Both the position numbers and the translations under genes were made by a program. The notes under the pieces were generated by a model. That model had not been told where the DNA came from. It saw nothing but the letters and a program-made list of their open reading frames with translations, and ran no database searches. From Daphnia pulex (taxonomy: Eukaryota; Arthropoda; Branchiopoda; Diplostraca; Daphniidae), in contig NC_060026.1 in NCBI RefSeq assembly GCF_021134715.1, forward strand, positions 11,337,001 to 11,401,000: a DNA stretch of 64,000 nucleotides, written 5' to 3'. Positions 1 to 11,211 of the stretch are shown piece after piece (the first letter of the stretch is position 1; each line of letters opens with the position of its first letter).

Positions 1-264
1 AAGAATAGTAGATCTCCCTTGCTTTTTTTTACAATTTTACAAGTCAAAAGTGTTAAAAAATTGTTTTTCCCGTTTTCATCCTACCACCGTACTTCAGTTC
101 GAATTTTGTTCGCAAAAGATAAGCGAATAAACAACCAAGCAGGTGGGAAAAAAAGAATATTGGTTTTTTAAATTAGATATATTATTAAAGTGTATTTCAA
201 TTTCAGGGTGGTTCATACAAAAATTTTTGAATTACGCAACACACAAACATTAAATTTTATAATT

Positions 265-817
265 TTAATAAGCGCTGGATTTGTTGCCATTGCCATTTGG
301 CTTTGCTACATTTCCACTGCCATATCCACTGTTTCCATTTCCGCTGCTGCCGTAGTTGTTTCCACCGTTTCCAGCTCCAGCTGAAGCTCCAGCTCCGTAG
401 TTGTTGCCACCGTTTCCAGCTCCAGCTGAAGCTCCAGCTCCGTAGTTGTTGCCACCGTTTCCAGCTCCAGCTGATGCTCCAGCCCCGTAGTTGTTGCCAC
501 CGTTTCCAGCTGCAGATGAAGCTCCAGCTCCGTAATTGTTGCCGCCATTTCCAGCTGATGCTCCAGCTCCGTAGTTGCCATTGCCTCCGGATGGTGCGGG
601 GAATTGAGCTTCACCTTCGTACTTGACGTCAGCGACGTAGCCGTTTTCGTCAGCGCGATAGGAAACGATCTGAGTGCGGCTATCGGGGAGAAGAACGCGG
701 TAAGATCCGATCACAACTTTGCCGTCACTTTTGGCTTCATGGGCGTAGTCGTTCTTGGTTGGCTCGTCCTTAACTTCCCAGGCGAATTCGTAGGGCATCA
801 TAACTTACTTTGCTCAT
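265..817 (-). pseudogene. Type A resilin-like cuticle gene, exon 2 deleted
   Basis: Exon 3 (RR domain and Gly/Asn-rich tail, stop at 265-267) is intact. Its MPYEF start (ATG at 796-798) sits almost directly against exon 1 (809-817, Met-Ser-Lys) and the donor of exon 1. Compared with the copy at 4140-5420, bases equivalent to 4675-5403 are missing and one A is added, a net loss of 728 bp that removes both introns' ends and all of exon 2, hence the signal peptide. Reading on from the exon 1 ATG soon meets a stop. An ATG at 799-801 opens exon 3, but the product would lack a secretion signal. Two coding changes are private to this copy: Gly to Ser in the conserved PDGRTQ segment and Gly to Val in the tail. 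Promoter and TATA are kept. It may be a decaying edge copy or an assembly error at the array edge. Confidence 0.8.
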
Positions 818-2004
818 TTTGTTGAGAGAAGATTATTTGAACACTTCAGAGAAGGAACTGATGATTTCATGTGAACGTAAGCCATTCTTTATATACTGAA
901 TTCGAAGCTCACCAACAGGCAACAACGACACCCTGAGCCGGTTTCTAATAGATGGCAGCAATCAAGTAGTTCGTGCGCGCACAGAAAAGGAGTCGACTTT
1001 TGCCTTTCCCTTTATGTCCCTCCCTTGTAGGATGGTCGATTTTTGCGTAACCATAACCAACTTGATGATCAGGACTTTTCTTCCTTACTTCATAATTCAA
1101 CCATATCAACTCTCCTCCTTTCACTTTCAAAAGCTGAAATTATCTAAACGAAACAAATTTAAAAAATGACTTTGTGGCAAACAACAAAAAATCGGATGAA
1201 AGGGAAATTATTCATGTAAACACTATTATACGGTAGGGTTAATTCACATTTGGTAAAGTAAACGTTATATGCTTTTAGTAACTTGGAATAAATTTTCATC
1301 CTATTTTGACGAATTTCAAATAAAATTGTTTTATATGAAATTTAATATTCTTTCAAAACTTAGGTCTATAGTATCAGATAGAAGCCAATAGTTCCACAAG
1401 AAAATAGAATGCAGTAAATGCAGGATATAATTATTCGACCACTGAGCTTTATTTTCGTACAAAATTAAGCCACTAGAATTCAAAATCTCACAATGTTATT
1501 ACGATTCGTTACCTAATGCTGAAACAAAACTAAAGACATTAAGCATATTCTTTAATTTCCGCTGAATAAGCTTAATTTTAATCCAGAAGATGAATCTAAA
1601 CATCTATTAATGGTTACCGAATGTTACGATACTAATCACAGATAATTTCAGAACAGAACAGTTTATCAAAAACAAAATTAATTAAGGTGAATGATTTTCC
1701 GTTTGAAAGTATGAATCGCAAATTGCAACACCAATTTTTTTTTCTGTTACTAAAATAAAATTCACAAATTACAAATGATCTGAACATGGCATAAGTAATA
1801 TTTACAATCGTAGTATTCAGATAGATATCGTTCATGTAAAAGCAGCATTTCACTGATACGTGAGTTTTACTAATTTAATAGGAAATACTCTAGAAGTCTC
1901 AAGACGGAATGAAAATATTTTTGACAAAATTAAGTAGATTTAAAATTTATTTAATATACAAATATTTTGAATTGCGCAACACACAAACATTTAATTTCGT
2001 AGAA
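818..2004. other. Spacer upstream of type A, downstream of type B genes
   Basis: The part next to the A gene holds its promoter and GC-richer upstream sequence; the rest is AT-rich. The B gene's 3' flank lies at the high-coordinate end and carries a minus-strand AATAAA at 1946-1951, about 54 bp past the B stop, the best poly(A) signal candidate. The same spacer recurs at 5421-6607, 10025-11211 and 14627-15813. Short open frames here show no coding character and I see no other gene. Confidence 0.6.
857..895 (-). promoter_or_regulatory. TATA box and initiator of the deleted type A gene
   Basis: On the minus strand TATATAAA lies at 888-895 and the arthropod initiator TCAGT at 857-861, about 36 nt apart (first T of TATA to the initiator A). 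This matches the intact A copies, so the deletion did not touch the core promoter. Confidence 0.65.
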
Positions 2005-2955
2005 CTAATAGGAGTTGGGTTTGTTTCCATTTGGTTTTGCGCTTCCATTTCCGTTGCCACTGCTTGCGTAGTTGTTGCCACCGTTTCCAGTTCCGGCTCC
2101 GTAGTTATTACTGCCATTTCCAGCTCCAGCTGATGCTCCAGCTCCATAGTTGCCGTTGCCTCCGGATGGTGCGGGGAATTGGGCTTCGCCTTCGTATTTC
2201 ACATCAGCGACGTAGCCGTTTTCATCAGCGCGGTAAGAAACAATTTGAGTGCGGCCATCAGGGAGAAGAACGCGGTAAGAACCAGTCACAACTTTACCGT
2301 CGCTCTTGGCTTCATGGGCATAGTCATTCTTAGTTGGCTCGTCCTTAACTTCCCAGGCGAATTCATAGGGCATCGGGGGTTGCTGTTTAATAGAATAAAT
2401 TAAACATTTGAAATTAGGATATAGATGGGGAAAAACGTAAAACACATTTTCCAACCTCTTGTTCGTAAGATGAAGCGGACGCAGAAGGTTTTGAGTTTCC
2501 GTTGCCATTTCCGTTGTAGGTGTTGGTTGGTTTCTGCTGTCCACTTGATGCACCGCCATATGATGCAGCTCCACCAGCACCTCCAGACTGAGCGCCACCG
2601 TATCCCTGTTGCTGCTGAGTGGATCCTCCTTGAGCACCATAACCCTGACCAGCTCCGGTGCTAGCTGATGCCTGAGCCCCATAACCTTGTTGAGAGGCAC
2701 CAGACTGGCCTCCGTAACCCTGTTGTTGCTGTTGCTGTTGACCAGCTTGTCCACCGTAGCCCTGTTGTTGTTGCCCGGCTCCTGAACCATAGCCTTGTGG
2801 CTTTGCCACCACCACGACAATCAAAGCGGCTAAAACGACGAACTGTTTAAAATAAGATAGTTAATTAAAATGCGTTTCAAAATAATTTAAAAAATAAAAT
2901 TTAGACACGAAATGAATGATCAAACTAGCTAGCGATTCTAACTTACTTTATTCAT
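2005..2955 (-). CDS. Resilin-like RR cuticle protein, type B copy 1
   Basis: Exons: 2947-2955 (Met-Asn-Lys), 2456-2842, 2005-2382. Introns of 104 and 73 bp are GT-AG and in phase 0; the protein is 257 aa. Residues 1-16 form a signal peptide (MNKFVVLAALIVVVVA). Residues 17-132 are Gln/Gly/Ala-rich with repeated QQQQGYG blocks. Residues 133-202 are a chitin-binding RR domain with the landmarks PYEFAWEVKD, GSYRVLLPDGRTQ and YRADENGYVADVKYEGEA. A short Gly/Asn tail ends in Tyr. Gly/Tyr-rich arms flanking an RR domain, plus the PDGRTQIV.Y segment, are the plan of insect pro-resilin, so an elastic, possibly dityrosine-linked cuticle protein is likely (inference). The start is set by the short first exon behind the TATA/initiator. 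The second donor, GAG|GTTGGA, is weak but is kept as GAG|GTT in every A and B copy. Confidence 0.88.
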
Positions 2956-2994
2956 GCTGCAGAGAGAAGATGATTTGAACACTTCAGAAAAGGA

Positions 2995-3032
2995 ACTGAT
3001 GATTTTGTGTGGAACCAAGTCGCCTTTATATA
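2995..3032 (-). promoter_or_regulatory. Core promoter of type B copy 1
   Basis: TATATAAA (minus strand, 3025-3032) and TCAGT initiator (2995-2999), about 35 nt apart. The expected 5' UTR is about 40 nt. The copies at 7598 and 12202 have one base less in this interval. In the copy near 16838 the box reads TGTATAAA. Confidence 0.7.
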
Positions 3033-4090
3033 CCGAAGAAGCTCACCATCAACCAACACCTCTAGCAAGTTTCCCAAAAGATGGCAGTAATCAAGTAGCT
3101 CGTGCACACATATGAAAGGAGTAGGCATTTTCCTTTCCCTTGTCATGTCCCGGCCTCCCTACCAGGTGGGGGTGGTCGATTCTTGCATAGCCAACCGGGT
3201 GATCTTCTTCTTCTGTACTTCACATACCAACCAATTCAACTATATAAGCTCTTCTCCTTTCACTTTTTTTAAAAAGAAATTACCTCAATGGAACAAATAA
3301 AAAAAGGAATAACGTTTCGGCAAAGCAATAGAAACTTATTAGAAAATGGAAATTATTCACTTATTATTAACTATGGTAGCTATACGGTAGATTAAACCAA
3401 GATAAGCTTTAGTAAATAAATGAATGCTATAGATTTTATTCTATTGTATTACGACAAATTACAAAAAAGACTTGTAAACATAAAAAAAAATAAGTGCCCT
3501 GATGTCGGAAATTTATAAAAAGTACATACGAAGTTTTTTTTTTAAAGTGCCGAATTATTCAAAATTATAGAATATAGAAAACATTTTAACTTCTTAATAT
3601 TGTACGTTTATTTATACAAAATCCTAAGAAAAATTTAAAAAAAAATCATTTTCGGCTTGATAATCTTTTTTAATCGATCACATGAGAATCAATTGATGTT
3701 TCTCTTTGAGTGTGAATCGCAATTTATGTATTGTAAGGACAAATTTATGCAATATGAAATTTTTTATTATTTAAAGAATCTCTCGCAAAATTTCATTAAA
3801 AACGTTTGTGGTTTTTCTTTAATTTAATGCTTCATAGTTCATATGTTGATTTTATAAAGCAGAATTGTTGAATACGAAAGTGAAAGGCTTCAAAATGTAT
3901 AACAGACCATTTTACAAGTGAAAAGTGTTAAAAAAATGTTTTTCCCGTTTTCATCCTACCACCGTACTTCAGTTCGAATTTTGTTCGCAAAAGATAAGCG
4001 AATAAACAACCAAGCAGGTGAGAAAAAAAGAATATTGGTTTTTGAAATTAGGTATATTATTAAAGTGTATTTCAATTTCAGGGTGGTTCA

Positions 4091-4127
4091 TACAAAAATA
4101 TTTGAATTACGCAACACACAAACATTA
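4091..4127 (-). promoter_or_regulatory. 3'-flank element shared by type A and type B genes
   Basis: Just past the stop, A genes carry GTTTGTGTGTTGCG followed by TAATTCAAATATTT. B genes carry the same first block followed by CAATTCAAAATATT at about 1955-1992. The two gene types differ much more elsewhere in their 3' flanks. It may be a retained 3' UTR stability or processing element, or simply a short remnant of common ancestry. Confidence 0.4.
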
Positions 4128-4139
4128 AATTTTATAATT

Positions 4140-5420
4140 TTAATAAGCGCTGGATTTGTTGCCATTGCCATTTGGCTTTGCTCCATTTCCACTGCCATAT
4201 CCACTGTTTCCATTTCCGCTGCTGCCGTAGTTGTTTCCACCGTTTCCAGCTCCAGCTGAAGCTCCAGCTCCGTAGTTGTTGCCACCGTTTCCAGCTCCAG
4301 CTGAAGCTCCAGCTCCGTAGTTGTTGCCACCGTTTCCAGCTCCAGCTGATGCTCCAGCCCCGTAGTTGTTGCCACCGTTTCCAGCTGCAGATGAAGCTCC
4401 AGCTCCGTAATTGTTGCCGCCATTTCCAGCTGATGCTCCAGCTCCGTAGTTGCCATTGCCTCCGGATGGTGCGGGGAATTGAGCTTCACCTTCGTACTTG
4501 ACGTCAGCGACGTAGCCGTTTTCGTCAGCGCGATAGGAAACGATCTGAGTGCGGCCATCGGGGAGAAGAACGCGGTAAGATCCGATCACAACTTTGCCGT
4601 CACTTTTGGCTTCATGGGCGTAGTCGTTCTTGGTTGGCTCGTCCTTAACTTCCCAGGCGAATTCGTAGGGCATCGGAGGTTGCTATTTAACGAATTTAAT
4701 CAAACATACAAAATTGAATTAGCATTGCGATAGAAAATTATTGTAGAATTTTTTAACCTCTTGTTCGTAGGATGAAGCGGATGTAGAAGGTTTAGAGTTT
4801 CCGTTTCCGTTGTAAGTATTGGTTGGTTTTTGCTGGCCGTTTGATGCACTGCCATATCCTTGTCCAGCTCCAGCGCTAGCTGAGGCCTGAACCCCACCGT
4901 AGCCCTGTTGCTGCTGGGCAGCTCCTCCTTGAGCACCATAACCTTGTCCAGCTCCAGCGGCACCTCCAGCCGGAGCAGCACCATACCCTTGTTGCTGTTG
5001 TGCGGCAGCGGCTCCTCCTTGAGTGCCGTATCCTTGTCCAGCTCCTGCGCTAGCTGAAGCCTGAGCACCACCATAACCCTGTTGAGAGGCACCGGACTGA
5101 GCTCCGTAACCCTGCTGTTGCAGTTGTTGTTGTCCAGCTTGGCCACCGTAACCCTGCTGTTTTTGACCGGCTACTGAACCATAGCCTTGCGGGTTTGCCA
5201 CAGCCACTGCAATGAACGCGGCTAATACTATGTACTGTTTTAATTAAAAAGTAAAAGAAAACATTTTAAATTAGTTGAAAGTTAGATTGATTTATTAATA
5301 AACTGATTTACTTCTTTTTTAGGAAAAAAAAACATTTAAAATGATTTTGAAAATGATTTTGTTTGAGATAATACAATTTAGCAACAAGCTGACCATTTCG
5401 TGCTAACTTACTTTGCTCAT
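4140..5420 (-). CDS. Resilin-like RR cuticle protein, type A copy 2 (intact)
   Basis: Exons: 5412-5420 (Met-Ser-Lys), 4758-5234, 4140-4682. Introns are 177 and 75 bp, phase 0; the protein is 342 aa. Signal peptide at residues 1-16 (MSKYIVLAAFIAVAVA). Residues 17-162 hold GYG blocks separated by Gln- and Ala-rich runs. The RR domain is at 163-232. A 110-residue tail is built from about five repeats of GNGGNNYGAGASAGA and ends in Tyr. Differences from type B are Ser for Asn at residue 2, a longer Ala-rich linker and the longer repeat tail. It is the reference type A copy here because all three exons, splice sites and the promoter are present. Confidence 0.88.
4225..4449 (-). repeat. 45-bp coding minisatellite in type A exon 3
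   Basis: The pattern starting ccgtagttgttgcc recurs at 4225, 4270, 4315, 4360 and 4405 (45-bp steps) and then at 4444 (39 bp). It encodes the 15-residue GNGGNNYGAGASAGA unit. The same block sits at 350-574, 8829-9053, 13431-13655 and 18033-18257, with the same unit number each time, so the internal repeat is older than the 4.6-kb amplification. Confidence 0.9.
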
Positions 5421-5459
5421 TTTGTTGAGAGAAGATTATTTGAACACTTCAGAGAAGGA

Positions 5460-5498
5460 ACTGATGATTTCATGTGAACGTAAGCCATTCTTTATATA
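5460..5498 (-). promoter_or_regulatory. Core promoter of type A copy 2
   Basis: TATATAAA (5491-5498) and TCAGT initiator (5460-5464) on the minus strand, about 36 nt apart, with a short 5' UTR leading to the ATG at 5418-5420. Confidence 0.7.
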
Positions 5499-6607
5499 CT
5501 GAATTCGAAGCTCACCAACAGGCCACAACGACACCCTGAGCCGGTTTCTAATAGATGGCAGCAATCAAGTAGTTCGTGCGCGCACAGAAAAGGAGTCGAC
5601 TTTTGCCTTTCCCTTTATGTCCCTCCCTTGTAGGATGGTCGATTTTTGCGTAACCATAACCAACTTGATGATCAGGACTTTTCTTCCTTACTTCATAATT
5701 CAACCATATCAACTCTCCTCCTTTCACTTTCAAAAGCTGAAATTATCTAAACGAAACAAATTTAAAAAATGACTTTGTGGCAAACAACAAAAAATCGGAT
5801 GAAAGGGAAATTATTCATGTAAACACTATTATACGGTAGGGTTAATTCACATTTGGTAAAGTAAACGTTATATGCTTTTAGTAACTTGGAATAAATTTTC
5901 ATCCTATTTTGACGAATTTCAAATAAAATTGTTTTATATGAAATTTAATATTCTTTCAAAACTTAGGTCTATAGTATCAGATAGAAGCCAATAGTTCCAC
6001 AAGAAAATAGAATGCAGTAAATGCAGGATATAATTATTCGACCACTGAGCTTTATTTTCGTACAAAATTAAGCCACTAGAATTCAAAATCTCACAATGTT
6101 ATTACGATTCGTTACCTAATGCTGAAACAAAACTAAAGACATTAAGCATATTCTTTAATTTCCGCTGAATAAGCTTAATTTTAATCCAGAAGATGAATCT
6201 AAACATCTATTAATGGTTACCGAATGTTACGATACTAATCACAGATAATTTCAGAACAGAACAGTTTATCAAAAACAAAATTAATTAAGGTGAATGATTT
6301 TCCGTTTGAAAGTATGAATCGCAAATTGCAACACCAATTTTTTTTTCTGTTACTAAAATAAAATTCACAAATTACAAATGATCTGAACATGGCATAAGTA
6401 ATATTTACAATCGTAGTATTCAGATAGATATCGTTCATGTAAAAGCAGCATTTCACTGATACGTGAGTTTTACTAATTTAATAGGAAATACTCTAGAAGT
6501 CTCAAGACGGAATGAAAATATTTTTGACAAAATTAAGTAGATTTAAAATTTATTTAATATACAAATATTTTGAATTGCGCAACACACAAACATTTAATTT
6601 CGTAGAA

Positions 6608-7558
6608 CTAATAGGAGTTGGGTTTGTTTCCATTTGGTTTTGCGCTTCCATTTCCGTTGCCACTGCTTGCGTAGTTGTTGCCACCGTTTCCAGTTCCGGC
6701 TCCGTAGTTATTACTGCCATTTCCAGCTCCAGCTGATGCTCCAGCTCCATAGTTGCCGTTGCCTCCGGATGGTGCGGGGAATTGGGCTTCGCCTTCGTAT
6801 TTCACATCAGCGACGTAGCCGTTTTCATCAGCGCGGTAAGAAACAATTTGAGTGCGGCCATCAGGGAGAAGAACGCGGTAAGAACCAGTCACAACTTTAC
6901 CGTCGCTCTTGGCTTCATGGGCGTAGTCATTCTTAGTTGGCTCGTCCTTAACTTCCCAGGCGAATTCATAGGGCATCGGGGGTTGCTGTTTAATAGAATA
7001 AATTAAACATTTGAAATTAGGATATAGATGGGGAAAAACGTAAAGCACATTTTCCAACCTCTTGTTCGTAAGATGAAGCGGACGCAGAAGGTTTTGAGTT
7101 TCCGTTGCCATTTCCGTTGTAGGTGTTGGTTGGTTTCTGCTGTCCACTTGATGCACCGCCATATGATGCAGCTCCACCAGCACCTCCAGACTGAGCGCCA
7201 CCGTATCCCTGTTGCTGCTGAGTGGATCCTCCTTGAGCACCATAACCCTGACCAGCTCCGGTGCTAGCTGATGCCTGAGCCCCATAACCTTGTTGAGAGG
7301 CACCAGACTGGCCTCCGTAACCCTGTTGTTGCTGTTGCTGTTGACCAGCTTGTCCACCGTAGCCCTGTTGTTGTTGCCCGGCTCCTGAACCATAGCCTTG
7401 TGGCTTTGCCACCACCACGACAATCAAAGCGGCTAAAACGACGAACTGTTTAAAATAAGATAGTTAATTAAAATGCGTTTCAAAATAATTTAAAAAATAA
7501 AATTTAGACACGAAATGAATGATCAAACTAGCTAGCGATTCTAACTTACTTTATTCAT
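6608..7558 (-). CDS. Resilin-like RR cuticle protein, type B copy 2
   Basis: Exons: 7550-7558, 7059-7445, 6608-6985; 257 aa. The protein appears identical to that of the B gene at 2005-2955. The visible changes near it are silent or intronic, for example one base in intron 2 near 7045 and a GCG/GCA-type change in the antisense of the RR region near 6921. All splice junctions, the signal peptide and RR landmarks are kept, so it should be functional. Its upstream neighbour in the transcription direction is the A gene at 8744-10024, in the same orientation about 1.2 kb away. Confidence 0.87.
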
Positions 7559-8743
7559 GCTGCAGAGAGAAGATGATTTGAACACTTCAGAAAAGGAACT
7601 GATGATTTTGTGTGGAACCAGTCGCCTTTATATACCGAAGAAGCTCACCATCAACCAACACCTCTAGCAAGTTTCCCAAAAGATGGCAGTAATCAAGTAG
7701 CTCGTGCACACATATGAAAGGAGTAGGCATTTTCCTTTCCCTTGTCATGTCCCGGCCTCCCTACCAGGTGGGGGTGGTCGATTCTTGCATAGCCAACCGG
7801 GTGATCTTCTTCTTCTGTACTTCACATACCAACCAATTCAACTATATAAGCTCTTCTCCTTTCACTTTTTTTAAAAAGAAATTACCTCAATGGAACAAAT
7901 AAAAAAAGGAATAACGTTTCGGCAAAGCAATAGAAACTTATTAGAAAATGGAAATTATTCACTTATTATTAACTATGGTAGCTATACGGTAGATTAAACC
8001 AAGATAAGCTTTAGTAAATAAATGAATGCTATAGATTTTATTCTATTGTATTACGACAAATTACAAAAAAGACTTGTAAACATTAAAAAAAAATAAGTGC
8101 CCTGATGTCGGAAATTTATAAAAAGTACATACGAAGTTGTTTTTTTAAAGTGCCAAATTATTCAAAATTATAGAATATAGAAAAAATTTTAACTTCTTAA
8201 TATTGTACGTTTATTTATACAAAATCCTAAGAAAAATTTAAAAAAAAAATCATTTTCGGCTTGATAATCTTTTTTAATCGATCACATGAGAATCAATTGA
8301 TGTTTCTCTTTGAGTGTGAATCGCAATTTATGTATTGTAAGGACAAATTTATGCAATATGAAATTTTTTATTATTTAAAGAATCTCTCGCAAAATTTCAT
8401 TAAAAACGTTCGTGGTTTGTCTTTAATTTAATGCTTCATAGTTCATATGTTGATTTTATAAAGCAGAATTGTTGAATACGAAAGTGAAAGGCTTCAAAAT
8501 GTATAACAGACCATTTTACAAGTGAAAAGTGTTAAAAAAATGTTTTTCCCGTTTTCATCCTACCACCGTACTTCAGTTCGAATTTTGTTCGCAAAAGATA
8601 AGCGAATAAACAACCAAGCAGGTGAGAAAAAAAGAATATTGGTTTTTGAAATTAGGTATATTATTAAAGTGTATTTCAATTTCAGGGTGGTTCATACAAA
8701 AATATTTGAATTACGCAACACACAAACATTAAATTTTATAATT

Positions 8744-10024
8744 TTAATAAGCGCTGGATTTGTTGCCATTGCCATTTGGCTTTGCTCCATTTCCACTGCC
8801 ATATCCACTGTTTCCATTTCCGCTGCTGCCGTAGTTGTTTCCACCGTTTCCAGCTCCAGCTGAAGCTCCAGCTCCGTAGTTGTTGCCACCGTTTCCAGCT
8901 CCAGCTGAAGCTCCAGCTCCGTAGTTGTTGCCACCGTTTCCAGCTCCAGCTGATGCTCCAGCCCCGTAGTTGTTGCCACCGTTTCCAGCTGCAGATGAAG
9001 CTCCAGCTCCGTAATTGTTGCCGCCATTTCCAGCTGATGCTCCAGCTCCGTAGTTGCCATTGCCTCCGGATGGTGCGGGGAATTGAGCTTCACCTTCGTA
9101 CTTGACGTCAGCGACGTAGCCGTTTTCGTCAGCGCGATAGGAAACGATCTGAGTGCGGCCATCGGGGAGAAGAACGCGGTAAGATCCGATCACAACTTTG
9201 CCGTCACTTTTGGCTTCATGGGCGTAGTCGTTCTTGGTTGGCTCGTCCTTAACTTCCCAGGCGAATTCGTAGGGCATCGGAGGTTGCTATTTAACGAATT
9301 TAATCAAACATACAAAATTGAATTAGCATTGCGATAGAAAATTATTGTAGAATTGTTTAACCTCTTGTTCGTAGGATGAAGCGGATGTAGAAGGTTTAGA
9401 GTTTCCGTTTCCGTTGTAAGTATTGGTTGGTTTTTGCTGGCCGTTTGATGCACTGCCATATCCTTGTCCAGCTCCAGCGCTAGCTGAGGCCTGAACCCCA
9501 CCGTAGCCCTGTTGCTGCTGGGCAGCTCCTCCTTGAGCACCATAACCTTGTCCAGCTCCAGCGGCACCTCCAGCCGGAGCAGCACCATACCCTTGTTGCT
9601 GTTGTGCGGCAGCGGCTCCTCCTTGAGTGCCGTATCCTTGTCCAGCTCCTGTGCTAGCTGAAGCCTGAGCACCACCATAACCCTGTTGAGAGGCACCGGA
9701 CTGAGCTCCGTAACCCTGCTGTTGCAGTTGTTGTTGTCCAGCTTGGCCACCGTAACCCTGCTGTTTTTGACCGGCTACTGAACCATAGCCTTGCGGGTTT
9801 GCCACAGCCACTGCAATGAACGCGGCTAATACTATGTACTGTTTTAATTAAAAAGTAAAAGAAAAAATTTGAAATTAGTTGAAAGTTAGATTGATTTATT
9901 AATAAACTGATTTACTTCTTTTTTAGGAAAAAAAAACATTTAAAATGATTTTGAAAATGATTTTGTTTGAGATAATACAATTTAGCAACAAGCTGACCAT
10001 TTCGTGCTAACTTACTTTGCTCAT
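8744..10024 (-). CDS. Resilin-like RR cuticle protein, type A copy 3
   Basis: Exons: 10016-10024, 9362-9838, 8744-9286; 342 aa, phase-0 introns of 177 and 75 bp. It differs from the A copy at 4140-5420 by Ala to Thr in the linker (ASASTGAGQGYG), a change shared with the copy at 13346-14626. It also has one intron 2 base change next to the donor, GTTAAACAA in place of GTTAAAAAA. RR domain and the five-unit tail are unchanged. Nothing indicates loss of function. Confidence 0.87.
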
Positions 10025-11211
10025 TTTGTTGAGAGAAGATTATTTGAACACTTCAGAGAAGGAACTGATGATTTCATGTGAACGTAAGCCATTCTTTATA
10101 TACTGAATTCGAAGCTCACCAACAGGCAACAACGACACCCTGAGCCGGTTTCTAATAGATGGCAGCAATCAAGTAGTTCGTGCGCGCACAGAAAAGGAGT
10201 CGACTTTTGCCTTTCCCTTTATGTCCCTCCCTTGTAGGATGGTCGATTTTTGCGTAACCATAACCAACTTGATGATCAGGACTTTTCTTCCTTACTTCAT
10301 AATTCAACCATATCAACTCTCCTCCTTTCACTTTCAAAAGCTGAAATTATCTAAACGAAACAAATTTAAAAAATGACTTTGTGGCAAACAACAAAAAATC
10401 GGATGAAAGGGAAATTATTCATGTAAACACTATTATACGGTAGGGTTAATTCACATTTGGTAAAGTAAACGTTATATGCTTTTAGTAACTTGGAATAAAT
10501 TTTCATCCTATTTTGACGAATTTCAAATAAAATTGTTTTATATGAAATTTAATATTCTTTCAAAACTTAGGTCTATAGTATCAGATAGAAGCCAATAGTT
10601 CCACAAGAAAATAGAATGCAGTAAATGCAGGATATAATTATTCGACCACTGAGCTTTATTTTCGTACAAAATTAAGCCACTAGAATTCAAAATCTCACAA
10701 TGTTATTACGATTCGTTACCTAATGCTGAAACAAAACTAAAGACATTAAGCATATTCTTTAATTTCCGCTGAATAAGCTTAATTTTAATCCAGAAGATGA
10801 ATCTAAACATCTATTAATGGTTACCGAATGTTACGATACTAATCACAGATAATTTCAGAACAGAACAGTTTATCAAAAACAAAATTAATTAAGGTGAATG
10901 ATTTTCCGTTTGAAAGTATGAATCGCAAATTGCAACACCAATTTTTTTTTCTGTTACTAAAATAAAATTCACAAATTACAAATGATCTGAACATGGCATA
11001 AGTAATATTTACAATCGTAGTATTCAGATAGATATCGTTCATGTAAAAGCAGCATTTCACTGATACGTGAGTTTTACTAATTTAATAGGAAATACTCTAG
11101 AAGTCTCAAGACGGAATGAAAATATTTTTGACAAAATTAAGTAGATTTAAAATTTATTTAATATACAAATATTTTGAATTGCGCAACACACAAACATTTA
11201 ATTTCGTAGAA

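Larger units (their letters stand above)
2956..4139. other. Spacer upstream of type B, downstream of type A genes
   Basis: It holds the B promoter, about 300 bp of upstream sequence with pyrimidine-rich blocks, then an AT-rich stretch with poly-A and poly-T runs whose length differs between units. The 3' flank of the next A gene lies at the far end. The same spacer recurs at 7559-8743, 12163-13345 and 16765-17947. No gene seen. Confidence 0.6.

Noticed and set aside
297-626. Plus-strand open frames (109 aa and similar) opposite each type A exon 3
   Set aside because: They are the antisense of the GNGGNNYGAG repeat; the biased codons keep several frames open. They lack splice sites, homologous motifs and a promoter, and recur only because the array recurs.
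2005-2820. A continuous 271-codon minus-strand frame across B exons 2 and 3 (and its copies at 6608, 11212, 15814)
   Set aside because: It reads exon 2 in the wrong frame and runs through intron 2. The spliced model gives a signal peptide and the same linker as all paralogues.
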